Shown: piece after piece, positions 16,760-24,057 of the stretch
How positions within the stretch are numbered: the first letter of the stretch is position 1
Layout: every line of letters starts with the position of its first letter
Origin: Geomobilimonas luticola
GTDB taxonomy: Bacteria > Desulfobacterota > Desulfuromonadia > Geobacterales > Geobacteraceae
Length of the DNA: 64,000 bases
Reading direction: 5' to 3'
NCBI RefSeq assembly: GCF_018476905.1
Contig: NZ_JAHCVK010000004.1
Span: forward strand, 62,001 to 126,000
The notes under the pieces: generated by a model
The model's database searches: none
Seen by the model: only the letters and a program-made list of their open reading frames with translations
Told to the model about the DNA's origin: nothing
Translations under genes and position numbers: made by a program

Positions 16760-18232
16760 TCAGTTGTAAGCGCTTTCCGAATGCTGGGTCTGGTCGAGCC
16801 CCATGATCTCGTCTTCCTTTTCCACCCGCAGGCCGATGGTCTTGTCGAGAATGAAGGAGATGACGAGGGTGACGATGAAGGCATAGGCGCCGGCCGCCGC
16901 AATCGCAATAATCTGGATGACCAGCTGCTTGAAGTTGCCCGACATGAGGCCGGTGGCGCCGACTGTGGCAAGGACGCCGGTAATGAGGGCGCCGAAGGTC
17001 CCGCCGACACCATGGACGCCGAAGGCATCGAGGGAATCGTCGTACTTGAGCTTGGCCTTCATCAGGACACCCAGGTAGCAGACCACACCGGCGCCAAGGC
17101 CGATGATGATGGCCGCGCCGGGCTGGACGAAGCCGGCAGCCGGCGTTATGCCGACCAGGCCGGCCACGACGCCGGATCCGAAACCGAGTGCCGACGGTTT
17201 GCCGGAATGGATCCATTCCGCGATCATCCAGGCCAGGCCCCCTGCGGCCGGGGCGATGGTGGTGGTGGCAAAGGCGAGACCGGCCAGCCCCCCCGCCGCA
17301 TCGGACGTATTCACACCCACGATGGCCGAACCGGCATTGAATCCGAACCAGCCGAACCAGAGGAGGCCAACGCCGAGGAGGGTCAGCGGGAGACTATGGG
17401 GAGCCATCCGCTCGGTGGGGAAGCCGTGGCGCTTGCCAAGGAACATCAGGATGGCCAGGGCGGAGATACCGGACGAGAGGTGAACGACCGTGCCGCCGGC
17501 AAAATCGAGCGCTCCCTTCTTGAAGAGCCAGCCGTCAACCATCCAGACCCAGTGGGCGAGGGGATCGTAGACGAGGGTGGTCCAGAGAAGGACGAATACG
17601 CACCACGCGGCAAACTTGATCCGTTCGGCCACCGCACCGGAGATGAGTGCCACGGTGATCATGGCGAACATGCACTGGAACATGGCGAATACATATTCGG
17701 GGATGGAACCGGGCTCGGTCGCCACGTTCTGGAACAGGGTATAGACCGGGTTGCCATCCTTGAAGGTGATGAGCCCGTTGAGCATCGCCTTGGAAAAGTT
17801 GCCAACCAGGCCGCCGACCGCATCGGGTCCGAAGGCCAGCGAGTAGCCGATGACAGCCCACTGGACACCGACGATCCCCATGGCGACAAAGGAGTGCATG
17901 AAGGTGGAGAGGACGTTCTTGGAACGAACCATGCCGCCGTAGAAGAGCGCAAGTCCGGGCAGCATCAGAAGGACCAGGGCGCTGCAAACCAGAATCCAGG
18001 CGGTGTCGCCGGTATTGAGGACCGGATCGACGTTTTTCGGCTTGGCTTCCCCAGCCGGTGCGGCAGGGGCCGCAGCCGCGGCATCAGGGGAGGGAACGGC
18101 AACCGTCGCAGCAGCCGCCGGCGCTGTTACGGAAGCTTCGGGAGTCTTGGCCTCCTCGGCCAGGACCGCCGCCGGAGCCAGGAGCGTGCTGGCGGCCAAC
18201 AGCAGCTTTATGAATGTGAGTCGAGCTTTCAT
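16760..18232 (-). CDS. amtB: Ammonium transporter AmtB
   Basis: The 490-residue protein begins with a signal peptide (residues 1-25, ending in VLAEEA), then an unusually long Ala/Pro-rich periplasmic linker of about 45 residues, and the 11-helix Amt core. Visible hallmarks are the twin pore histidines ('PLAHWVW' and 'DAFGVHGVGGTFGAL'), 'SGAVAERIKFAAW' and 'WFGWFGFNAGSA'. It conducts ammonium/ammonia under nitrogen limitation. glnK lies 33 bases upstream in the same transcript, and a sigma-54 promoter precedes glnK, so expression should follow nitrogen status. The chosen ATG has a GGAGG box; the Ala/Pro linker is the odd feature. Confidence 0.95.
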   Translation of the reverse strand: MKARLTFIKLLLAASTLLAPAAVLAEEAKTPEASVTAPAAAATVAVPSPDAAAAAPAAPAGEAKPKNVDPVLNTGDTAWILVCSALVLLMLPGLALFYGGMVRSKNVLSTFMHSFVAMGIVGVQWAVIGYSLAFGPDAVGGLVGNFSKAMLNGLITFKDGNPVYTLFQNVATEPGSIPEYVFAMFQCMFAMITVALISGAVAERIKFAAWCVFVLLWTTLVYDPLAHWVWMVDGWLFKKGALDFAGGTVVHLSSGISALAILMFLGKRHGFPTERMAPHSLPLTLLGVGLLWFGWFGFNAGSAIVGVNTSDAAGGLAGLAFATTTIAPAAGGLAWMIAEWIHSGKPSALGFGSGVVAGLVGITPAAGFVQPGAAIIIGLGAGVVCYLGVLMKAKLKYDDSLDAFGVHGVGGTFGALITGVLATVGATGLMSGNFKQLVIQIIAIAAAGAYAFIVTLVISFILDKTIGLRVEKEDEIMGLDQTQHSESAYN

Positions 18233-18265
18233 GACAATAACCTCCACTTTGAGCTTGTGATTTTC

Positions 18266-18697
<432 letters not shown>

Positions 18698-18786
18698 TCA
18701 GTATGTTACCCAACCACGACCTCTTATCCTGTTTCACCTGTTGCTGTTGCGGACCACTATCTGCCTGGAAATTGAGCATTTCCAGA

Positions 18787-19545
18787 TCAGGGAAAGTTGA
18801 TGTCCACCTGGGTGGTGAAGGTGTTCTTGCCGCCGGTCATGGCGTTGTTGTAGATATCATAGCCGAAAATCACCGACACGTTTTTGGCGAAGGCCCAGGA
18901 GACGCCGAAGTTCAGGGCGCCGTTCGCATTTTTGCCGCTCATGTAATCTACGGCTACCCACAGTTTATCGGATATTTCGCTCATCGTCCGGTCCCAGGAG
19001 AGCATGACACCGTCGTTGGCAGACTTGCCGTTCTCATCGAGAAGTACCGTGGAACTGCCGTGGTAACCCCCGGCAGAGATTCTTCCCACGACCGGGATGG
19101 TTTTGGCGAGGAGGCCGTAGGCAATATTCTGCTTGGTCATGGCGGTCCCCCCTGTCTTGGTCCCCATATTATAGATACCGACGGCGATTGCCGGGGAGTG
19201 GTTGAAGAGGGAACCTTCCGGGGTGCCGAGCTTGCCATGGAAATAGATCGGGCTCTGATCGGTCCCCGAGCTGGTGCCGCCGTCGATGTAATCGAAGCCG
19301 ACTTCAGCCTGTACCTTCTCAAAGGGGAGGACCCCCACGGTCGGACCGGCGACGATGTAGTTGTTGCTGACCGGGCCGTTCTTCGACGTCCTGATGTAGG
19401 TATCGAAGTTCAGGTGGGCCGTTCCGAACGCCTGCACATCGGTGGAAGGAATCCATACCTGGGTGGAGGGGGTTGCCAGTGCTGCACCGGTGGTTGCCAC
19501 GAACAGCGCCATTGCCAATCCTGCGGTTCTGATCATCTTTGTCAT
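18787..19545 (-). CDS. Outer-membrane beta-barrel protein, 252 aa, nitrogen-linked by context
   Basis: A Sec signal peptide (residues 1-24, cleaved at ALA-TP) is followed by alternating hydrophobic/polar strands rich in Gly, Tyr and Asn, with a final strand 'NTFTTQVDINFP', typical of an outer-membrane beta-barrel. I do not recognise the family. The gene has its own sigma-54 promoter 145 bases upstream and a long leader with two A/G hexaloops and a terminator. It lies upstream of glnK-amtB, so it may be an outer-membrane pore or sensor made under nitrogen limitation, for example for ammonium or another nitrogen source. Start has an AAGGAG box. Confidence 0.78.
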   Translation of the reverse strand: MTKMIRTAGLAMALFVATTGAALATPSTQVWIPSTDVQAFGTAHLNFDTYIRTSKNGPVSNNYIVAGPTVGVLPFEKVQAEVGFDYIDGGTSSGTDQSPIYFHGKLGTPEGSLFNHSPAIAVGIYNMGTKTGGTAMTKQNIAYGLLAKTIPVVGRISAGGYHGSSTVLLDENGKSANDGVMLSWDRTMSEISDKLWVAVDYMSGKNANGALNFGVSWAFAKNVSVIFGYDIYNNAMTGGKNTFTTQVDINFP

Positions 19546-19596
19546 CTCTTACTCCTTTGTAATGTATTTTTTCCTGCCCACGAACCCGCTAAACAA

Positions 19597-19672
19597 AAAG
19601 GCGCCTCCACCCCGTGAGGGTGAAAGGCGCCTTTGCCTTGAATAATTCTGCGTTGGATGCACATCGTTGTGC
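19597..19672 (-). promoter_or_regulatory. ANTAR-type antiterminator leader with intrinsic terminator (outer-membrane protein gene)
   Basis: In the minus-strand transcript a stem GCAC/GTGC closes the hexaloop AACGAU (19659-19672) and, 19 bases on, a stem AAGGC/GCCUU closes the hexaloop AAAGGC (19624-19639). Both loops have A at position 1 and G at position 4. A 10-bp GC-rich hairpin (19597-19606 with 19625-19634) followed by U-rich sequence overlaps the second hairpin, so the two structures exclude each other. This is the known layout of RNA targets of ANTAR response regulators such as NasR and EutV. Confidence 0.7.
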
Positions 19673-19690
19673 GAATCTACTCAGGCTTTT

Positions 19691-19706
19691 AGCACAAGCC
19701 GTGCCA
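19691..19706 (-). promoter_or_regulatory. Sigma-54 promoter of the outer-membrane protein gene
   Basis: On the minus strand TGGCACGGCTTGTGCT has a perfect TGGCACG -24 element and a TGC -12 element at the correct distance. CATACTGAA (19727-19735) lies 21 bases upstream, matching the position in front of the glnK promoter. Confidence 0.78.
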
Positions 19707-19784
19707 GCTGATTCATGAATAAAATATTCAGTATGATCCCGGAAAGTTAGCTCCGAACACTGGCAAATCCAGAATAAAAGAAAA

Positions 19785-19809
19785 GGGGGTAACGGCTCCG
19801 TCCACCCCC
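19785..19809 (-). terminator. Intrinsic terminator after modC
   Basis: GGGGGT/ACCCCC with an inner ACGG/CCGT pairing is followed, on the minus strand, by TTTTCTTTT. It lies 74 bases beyond the modC stop codon. Confidence 0.78.
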
Positions 19810-19882
19810 TCGTCCTGACTATTTATTGTGCAGCTGGTTACGTCGTCACCAGACGACAACGTGCCGCGTCCTCCTGTGGCGG

Positions 19883-20938
19883 TCAGCCGAGGGGACGGAA
19901 GGCCGAAGCCTTTATGGCCGCGTAGAGTTCACCTCCGGGCCGGATATCGAGCTCTGCAGCCGCCTCGTGCACCACCTCGGCGATGAGCCGGTCGCTGCCG
20001 CATGCCAGTTCCACACCCGTCTTGCTGCCGCTCTCGAAGGTGGCGACGACCAGCCCCTTGAGCAGGTTGCGGGCGCTGATCGCCTCGGGGTGCTGTTTGA
20101 AGAGGATGATATCCCGGGACGACAGTTCGTAGAGGCCAGCCTCGCTCTTCGGCGCCGCCGAAAGGAGCAGCTTCCCCCCTCCCCAGGCGAAGGTGTGCAG
20201 GCCATTGCTCCCGACAGGCCGGCCGAGGCGGAGGAGGTTGATGTACCCGACCTGGCCCAGTCCCATCCGCCGGCGAGCCAGTTCATCCGCGCTCCCCTGC
20301 TCCACCAGGCGCCCCTTGTCGAACATCAGGACCGTATCGGTCATGAGCCGCATTTCCAGAAGGGAGTGGGAGATGAAGATGAAAGGGATGCCGAACTGGC
20401 CGCAGACCCTGGTCAGGTAGGGAATGATCTGGAATTTAAGGTCGTCGTCCAGTGCCGAGAGGGGCTCGTCCATGACGAGGAGCCGGGGGCTGGCCATGAC
20501 CGCCCGGCCGATGGCAACCCGCTGCTGCTCACCCCCGGAGAGGTTGTTTACGCCACGATCGAGAAGCCCTTCCAGCTTCAGGACCTGCACCAACGGATCG
20601 AATTCCACCCGGCGGTGCTGGGATGCGCACCGGTTGTAGCCATAGAGAAGATTGTTGCGGACAGAAAGATGGGGGAACAGGCTCGGCTGCTGGAAGACCA
20701 TGGCGATCCTGCGCCGCTCGGTGGGAATGGCGACACCCTCGCCTCGGCTGAAGAGGGTCTCCCCCTCAAGGCATATGGTTCCGTCGTCCGGCTCCACCAA
20801 CCCGGCGAGCATACCGATCAACGTCGACTTGCCGCTCCCCGACTCGCCGAAAATGCCGATCCGCTCCCCCTGCACGCTGAAATCGGCATCCAGGCGGAAC
20901 GGACCGTAGCTCTTGCTCACCGCCATCCTCAGTTCCAT
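19883..20938 (-). CDS. modC: Molybdate ABC transporter ATP-binding protein ModC
   Basis: The 351-residue ATPase has Walker A 'GESGSGKS', Q-loop 'VFQQPSLFPHLSV', signature 'LSGGEQQRVAIGRA', Walker B 'LLVMDEPLSAL' and H-loop 'FISHS'. The C-terminal part after residue ~285 is Mop-like ('SARNLLKGLVVATFESGSKTGVELACG'), the molybdate-binding regulatory domain usual in ModC. It couples ATP hydrolysis to molybdate import through ModB at the inner membrane. It follows modB with one base between stop and start. Molybdenum supply is needed for nitrogenase and other molybdoenzymes; the operon promoter looks sigma-54 dependent. Confidence 0.93.
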   Translation of the reverse strand: MELRMAVSKSYGPFRLDADFSVQGERIGIFGESGSGKSTLIGMLAGLVEPDDGTICLEGETLFSRGEGVAIPTERRRIAMVFQQPSLFPHLSVRNNLLYGYNRCASQHRRVEFDPLVQVLKLEGLLDRGVNNLSGGEQQRVAIGRAVMASPRLLVMDEPLSALDDDLKFQIIPYLTRVCGQFGIPFIFISHSLLEMRLMTDTVLMFDKGRLVEQGSADELARRRMGLGQVGYINLLRLGRPVGSNGLHTFAWGGGKLLLSAAPKSEAGLYELSSRDIILFKQHPEAISARNLLKGLVVATFESGSKTGVELACGSDRLIAEVVHEAAAELDIRPGGELYAAIKASAFRPLG

Positions 20939-20939
20939 G

Positions 20940-21629
20940 TCAGTCCCTCCGCGCCATTTTGAAGGCATCAGGACGCAACACATTGAGGGCCAAAAGCACA
21001 AGGAAGGAAAAAATCAGCATTATTGCCGCCATGCGGTGGGCCTGGGCATACTCCAGCGCTTCCACGTGGTCGTAAATTTGCACCGAAGCAACGCGGGTAA
21101 CACCAGGAACATTGCCGCCGATCATCAACACGACACCAAATTCACCGACCGTATGTGCAAAAGTCATAATTGAAGCGGTCAGAAATCCAGGACGGGCCAA
21201 AGGCAGAGCCACCGTAAAGAATGCATCCAGCCGCGAAGCCCCTAGGGTGGTAGCTACCTCCAAAGGGCGGTCGCCGATAGCTTCAAAGGCATTTTGCAGC
21301 GGTTGAACCATGAATGGCAGAGAGTAAAATACCGAAGCCAGCACCAATCCCCAAAAAGTAAAGGGCAAGGCCCCGATTCCCAAAGCCCGGGTGAGATGTC
21401 CCACCGGGCCGTTGGGCCCCATGGCCAACAGAAGATAGAAGCCGAGCACCGACGGCGGCAAGACCAGCGGCAAGGCGATTACCGCGCCAAATGGTCCTTT
21501 CAGCCGCGATTTGGAATGGGCAAGCCACCAGGCAATCGGAGTTCCAACTATCAGTAAAACAAAAGTTACAACCATGGCCAGCCTGATGGTGAGCCAGATT
21601 GCCTGGATGTCACTATCCGTTAGAAACAT
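20940..21629 (-). CDS. modB: Molybdate ABC transporter permease ModB
   Basis: The 229-residue permease has five or six transmembrane helices and the cytoplasmic EAA loop 'EVATTLGASRLDAFFTVALPLARPG', which docks with ModC. The sequence 'LPLVLPPSVLGFYLLLAMGP' is typical of the molybdate permease subfamily. It forms the inner-membrane channel for molybdate delivered by ModA. The gene starts 3 bases after the modA stop and is one base from modC, so modABC is a tight operon. The length fits the family. Confidence 0.94.
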   Translation of the reverse strand: MFLTDSDIQAIWLTIRLAMVVTFVLLIVGTPIAWWLAHSKSRLKGPFGAVIALPLVLPPSVLGFYLLLAMGPNGPVGHLTRALGIGALPFTFWGLVLASVFYSLPFMVQPLQNAFEAIGDRPLEVATTLGASRLDAFFTVALPLARPGFLTASIMTFAHTVGEFGVVLMIGGNVPGVTRVASVQIYDHVEALEYAQAHRMAAIMLIFSFLVLLALNVLRPDAFKMARRD

Positions 21630-21632
21630 TTT

Positions 21633-22403
21633 TTACTTGCCCACCTTTTCGGCCGGCAGAGCAAAGCCATACTTCATCATGATGCCACGAACCTGCTTCG
21701 AGTCCATGTACTCGGCAAACTTTTTGGCAAGGGGCTTGTTTGCTCCCCGTTTGGTGATGATGTAGCCCTGCTCCAGGGGGTTATGCAGGTTTTCAGGGAT
21801 GAGGTAATACCTCCCCTTCTTCGCCAACTCCGGATTAAGGGCCAACGACAAGGCAATGATTCCCACTTGGGTATTGCCAGACTGTATGTATTGGGCGGTC
21901 TGAGCGATGTTCTCACCAAACACCAGCTTGGACTGTATCTTTTCCCACAGACCAACAGCCTTGAGTGCTTCTTCGGCACGCTTGCCGTATGGGGCATGCT
22001 TAGGGTTGGCAATGGCAATCTTAGTGATTTTCGGGTTAGTAAGGTCGTACAAGGTCATTTTGGTGGCATCCACCACTGCGCTCCATAATACGATCCGGCC
22101 AACGGCATAGGGCTTGACTTCGGACGCAGACTGACCTTGTTTGGCAAGCTCGCGGGGGAAACCGATGTCCGCAGAAAAAAACAGATCATAGGGAGCACCC
22201 TGCTGGATCTGAGTATGGAATTTGCCTGATGAACCATAGACGACCTGCACCTCGTCTCCAGAATGGATTTTGTTAAAGCCGGTAACAATCTCATCCATGG
22301 CAAATTTAAGATCGGCAGCGGCAGCAACTGTAATCCTTTCAGCATGGGCAGTGGTGGCCATTAGCAGGAAACATGTAGCGAATAGCAGTTTGAACAGTCC
22401 CAT
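21633..22403 (-). CDS. modA: Molybdate-binding periplasmic protein ModA
   Basis: The 256-residue protein has a Sec signal peptide (residues 1-21, cleaved after AHA) and the ModA pattern 'ITVAAAADLKFAMDEIVTGF', 'VVYGSSGKFHTQIQQGAPYDLFFSAD' and 'GIIALSLAL', which line the oxyanion site. It captures molybdate (or tungstate) in the periplasm for ModBC. GC is slightly lower and codon choice a little different from modC, which may only reflect sequence-specific constraints. A sigma-54 promoter is located about 200 bases upstream, leaving a long leader. A strong terminator of the preceding gene insulates the operon. Confidence 0.93.
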   Translation of the reverse strand: MGLFKLLFATCFLLMATTAHAERITVAAAADLKFAMDEIVTGFNKIHSGDEVQVVYGSSGKFHTQIQQGAPYDLFFSADIGFPRELAKQGQSASEVKPYAVGRIVLWSAVVDATKMTLYDLTNPKITKIAIANPKHAPYGKRAEEALKAVGLWEKIQSKLVFGENIAQTAQYIQSGNTQVGIIALSLALNPELAKKGRYYLIPENLHNPLEQGYIITKRGANKPLAKKFAEYMDSKQVRGIMMKYGFALPAEKVGK

Positions 22404-22604
22404 GCTTTGAGTTCCTTTGACACATTATTGCTTTGCTACATAAGAGGAAATAGCCCCTGGTCGCCATCGCCCCTCGCGGTTTCCATCCTCACGTCAGTGA
22501 CCTCCAAATCGCATTCCGTCCGTATATATCACACTATGCAATGTTGCGCAAACGGGAGTTACGCCGCCCATAGCCAGCTACCTCTGGCGGCAAACAACTC
22601 CTGC
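22404..22604 (-). promoter_or_regulatory. Long leader of modABC with a strong hairpin, no recognised riboswitch
   Basis: From the expected start point the transcript would run about 200 bases before modA. Near its 5' end a GCCGCC/GGCGGC stem encloses an inner CCAG/CTGG stem (about 22565-22592). Further on there is TATATA and G-rich sequence. I could not fit the molybdenum-cofactor riboswitch consensus or a full ModE site, and no reading frame is convincing. Confidence 0.4.
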
Positions 22605-22614
22605 AGTTTCCGGT

Positions 22615-22630
22615 TGCACTATCGATGCCA
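22615..22630 (-). promoter_or_regulatory. Sigma-54 promoter of modABC
   Basis: On the minus strand TGGCATCGATAGTGCA has GG and GC ten bases apart and a good -24 half. It lies downstream of the terminator of the peroxiredoxin gene, as expected for an independent promoter. Confidence 0.6.
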
Positions 22631-22663
22631 CAGGCGTACCCATCTCTTCCACCTTTCGGGACG

Positions 22664-22692
22664 AAAAACCCCGCGTGCTGATGCACGCGGGG
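22664..22692 (-). terminator. Intrinsic terminator after the seleno-peroxiredoxin gene
   Basis: A perfect 10-bp stem CCCCGCGTGC/GCACGCGGGG is followed on the minus strand by TTTTT. It separates the peroxiredoxin gene from modABC. Confidence 0.88.
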
Positions 22693-22803
22693 CACCGTTG
22701 CCCTGATACCGTACGTTCAGTTCAATGCTGGTACAATGCATGCCAGCAGGAAGACAGCCGGCAAATGACTGGCCGATACACCTTGCGTAAAACGATTACC
22801 TGC

Positions 22804-23289
22804 TCACTCTCCCAGCTTCTCCAACTCCTTCAACAGCACCCCGTTGTCCGGCACCCCCTGCTGGATGAACCGGACGACCCCTTCCCTGTCGATGACGTAA
22901 GTCACCCGGCCGGGGGCATACTGTTTCCGTACCTCCCCCGCCTCGTCGGCGACAAGTGGATACCGCAGACCGTTCTTTGTGCTGAATTCCTCGTGGGTCG
23001 CAATGCTGTCGGGACTGACGCCCAGGACCTGGGCGTTGAGCTTTTCAAATTTGTCGAGATCCCTTTGAAAAGCCTGCATTTCACCCGTTCAGACAGGGGT
23101 GAAATCGGCGAAGTAGAACACCAGCACCACGTTCATTTTACCCTGGAAATCGGCCAACCGGACGGAGCCTCTTGTGGACATGGCCTCGAAGAGCGGCGCC
23201 TTCTCCCCCGCCTCCAGGGCGTGGGCGCCGATACTCCCCAGGGCCACCAGGGCGGACGTGAAGAGCCCCTTGACGACAGATTTGCGCAT
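22804..23289 (-). CDS. Selenocysteine-containing periplasmic peroxiredoxin (UGA at residue 67)
   Basis: The frame is interrupted by one TGA (23089-23091) exactly where AhpC/TSA-type peroxiredoxins have the peroxidatic cysteine: 'VLVFYFADFTPV-U-TGEMQAFQRDL'. Downstream, in the same frame, 'GVSPDSIATHEEFSTKNGLRYPLVAD' and 'RVTYVIDREGVVRFI' continue a normal BCP/PrxQ-like domain. After the UGA a hairpin with stem UGAAA/UUUCA and loop UGCAGGCU (23066-23083) is a plausible bacterial SECIS element. An N-terminal Sec signal peptide (residues 1-23) suggests export. The start has an AGGAGGTG box. The 161-residue product should reduce peroxides. Reading it as a broken gene is unlikely because both halves are intact and in frame. 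Confidence 0.85.
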
Positions 23290-23343
23290 GGAACACCTCC
23301 TGTTCATGTTCCCCAAGGGTATCATCCGGAGTGAGAAATACAA

Positions 23344-24057
23344 TCAGGCGGGGTGAGATTCAACAAGGCGGGCGATGTTGAGGAAATTGAGGAGAATCCG
23401 GCGGGATGCCGCATCGTACTCCCGCAACCGGAGATCGAACTCCTCCTGGTAGTGACGGGTCCGGACCATTCTTTCCGGAGTCCGGCCGCTCCAGTCGGCG
23501 ATGATCCGCCGGTTCACCTCGGGATGGAACTGGGTGCCGTAGGCAACGGGGCCGTAGCGGAACGCCTGGCCGGGACAGGTGGGGGACGAAGCGAGGAGGA
23601 CTCCCCCTTCGGGGACGAGGAAGCTGTCGTTGTGCCACTGGAAGCTCACGAACTCCCGGCTCACCCCCGCAAAGAGGGGATCACTCTCCCCTTTCTCCGT
23701 AAGGATGACCGGCAGGGTCCCCTTTTCCCGGTGGGGGGAGTTGTATGTCACCGTGGCGCCGAGCACGTCGGCCAGAAGCTGCCCCCCGAGACAGATACCG
23801 AGAAGCGGCACCTCCCCGTCCACCATCTCAGCGATGAAGTGCTTCACCTCGTGAAGAAAGGGGTGACGGTCGGTGTCATGCACCCCCATGGCACCACCGA
23901 GGATGATGGCAGCGGCCACACCTTCCGCCTCCGGCAACATCTCCCCGCGGGAGGGCTGAACGGTGCGGTAGGGGACCGCCAGTTCCGCCAGATAGTCGGC
24001 GTAGCTGCCGAGGGGGACTTCCGGGTCGTTCTGGACGATGGTCAGCAGGGGGATCAT
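23344..24057 (-). CDS. Class I glutamine amidotransferase (GMP synthase-like), 237 aa
   Basis: The protein has the class I GATase triad: nucleophile in 'LLGICLGGQLLADVLG' (Cys), His in 'YGTQFHPEVN', and Glu two residues after. 'QWHNDSFLVPEGGVLLASS' is the typical pre-triad segment of the stand-alone GuaA-like GATase family. Such proteins are often annotated as GMP synthase but lack the ATP-pyrophosphatase domain, and their substrate is usually unknown (gamma-glutamyl compounds in some). The ATG overlaps the stop of the upstream oxidoreductase gene, so it belongs to the etf operon or follows it closely. The link to electron transfer is not obvious. Confidence 0.88.
   Translation of the reverse strand: MIPLLTIVQNDPEVPLGSYADYLAELAVPYRTVQPSRGEMLPEAEGVAAAIILGGAMGVHDTDRHPFLHEVKHFIAEMVDGEVPLLGICLGGQLLADVLGATVTYNSPHREKGTLPVILTEKGESDPLFAGVSREFVSFQWHNDSFLVPEGGVLLASSPTCPGQAFRYGPVAYGTQFHPEVNRRIIADWSGRTPERMVRTRHYQEEFDLRLREYDAASRRILLNFLNIARLVESHPA

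Noticed and set aside
22404-22604. A molybdenum-cofactor riboswitch or ModE site before modA
   Set aside because: A strong hairpin and a TATATA are present, but neither the Moco core nor a full palindromic ModE site could be matched.
22804-23289. Reading the peroxiredoxin locus as a nonsense-mutated pseudogene
   Set aside because: The only stop is TGA at the catalytic Cys, both flanks are conserved, and a SECIS-like hairpin follows. Selenocysteine explains it better.
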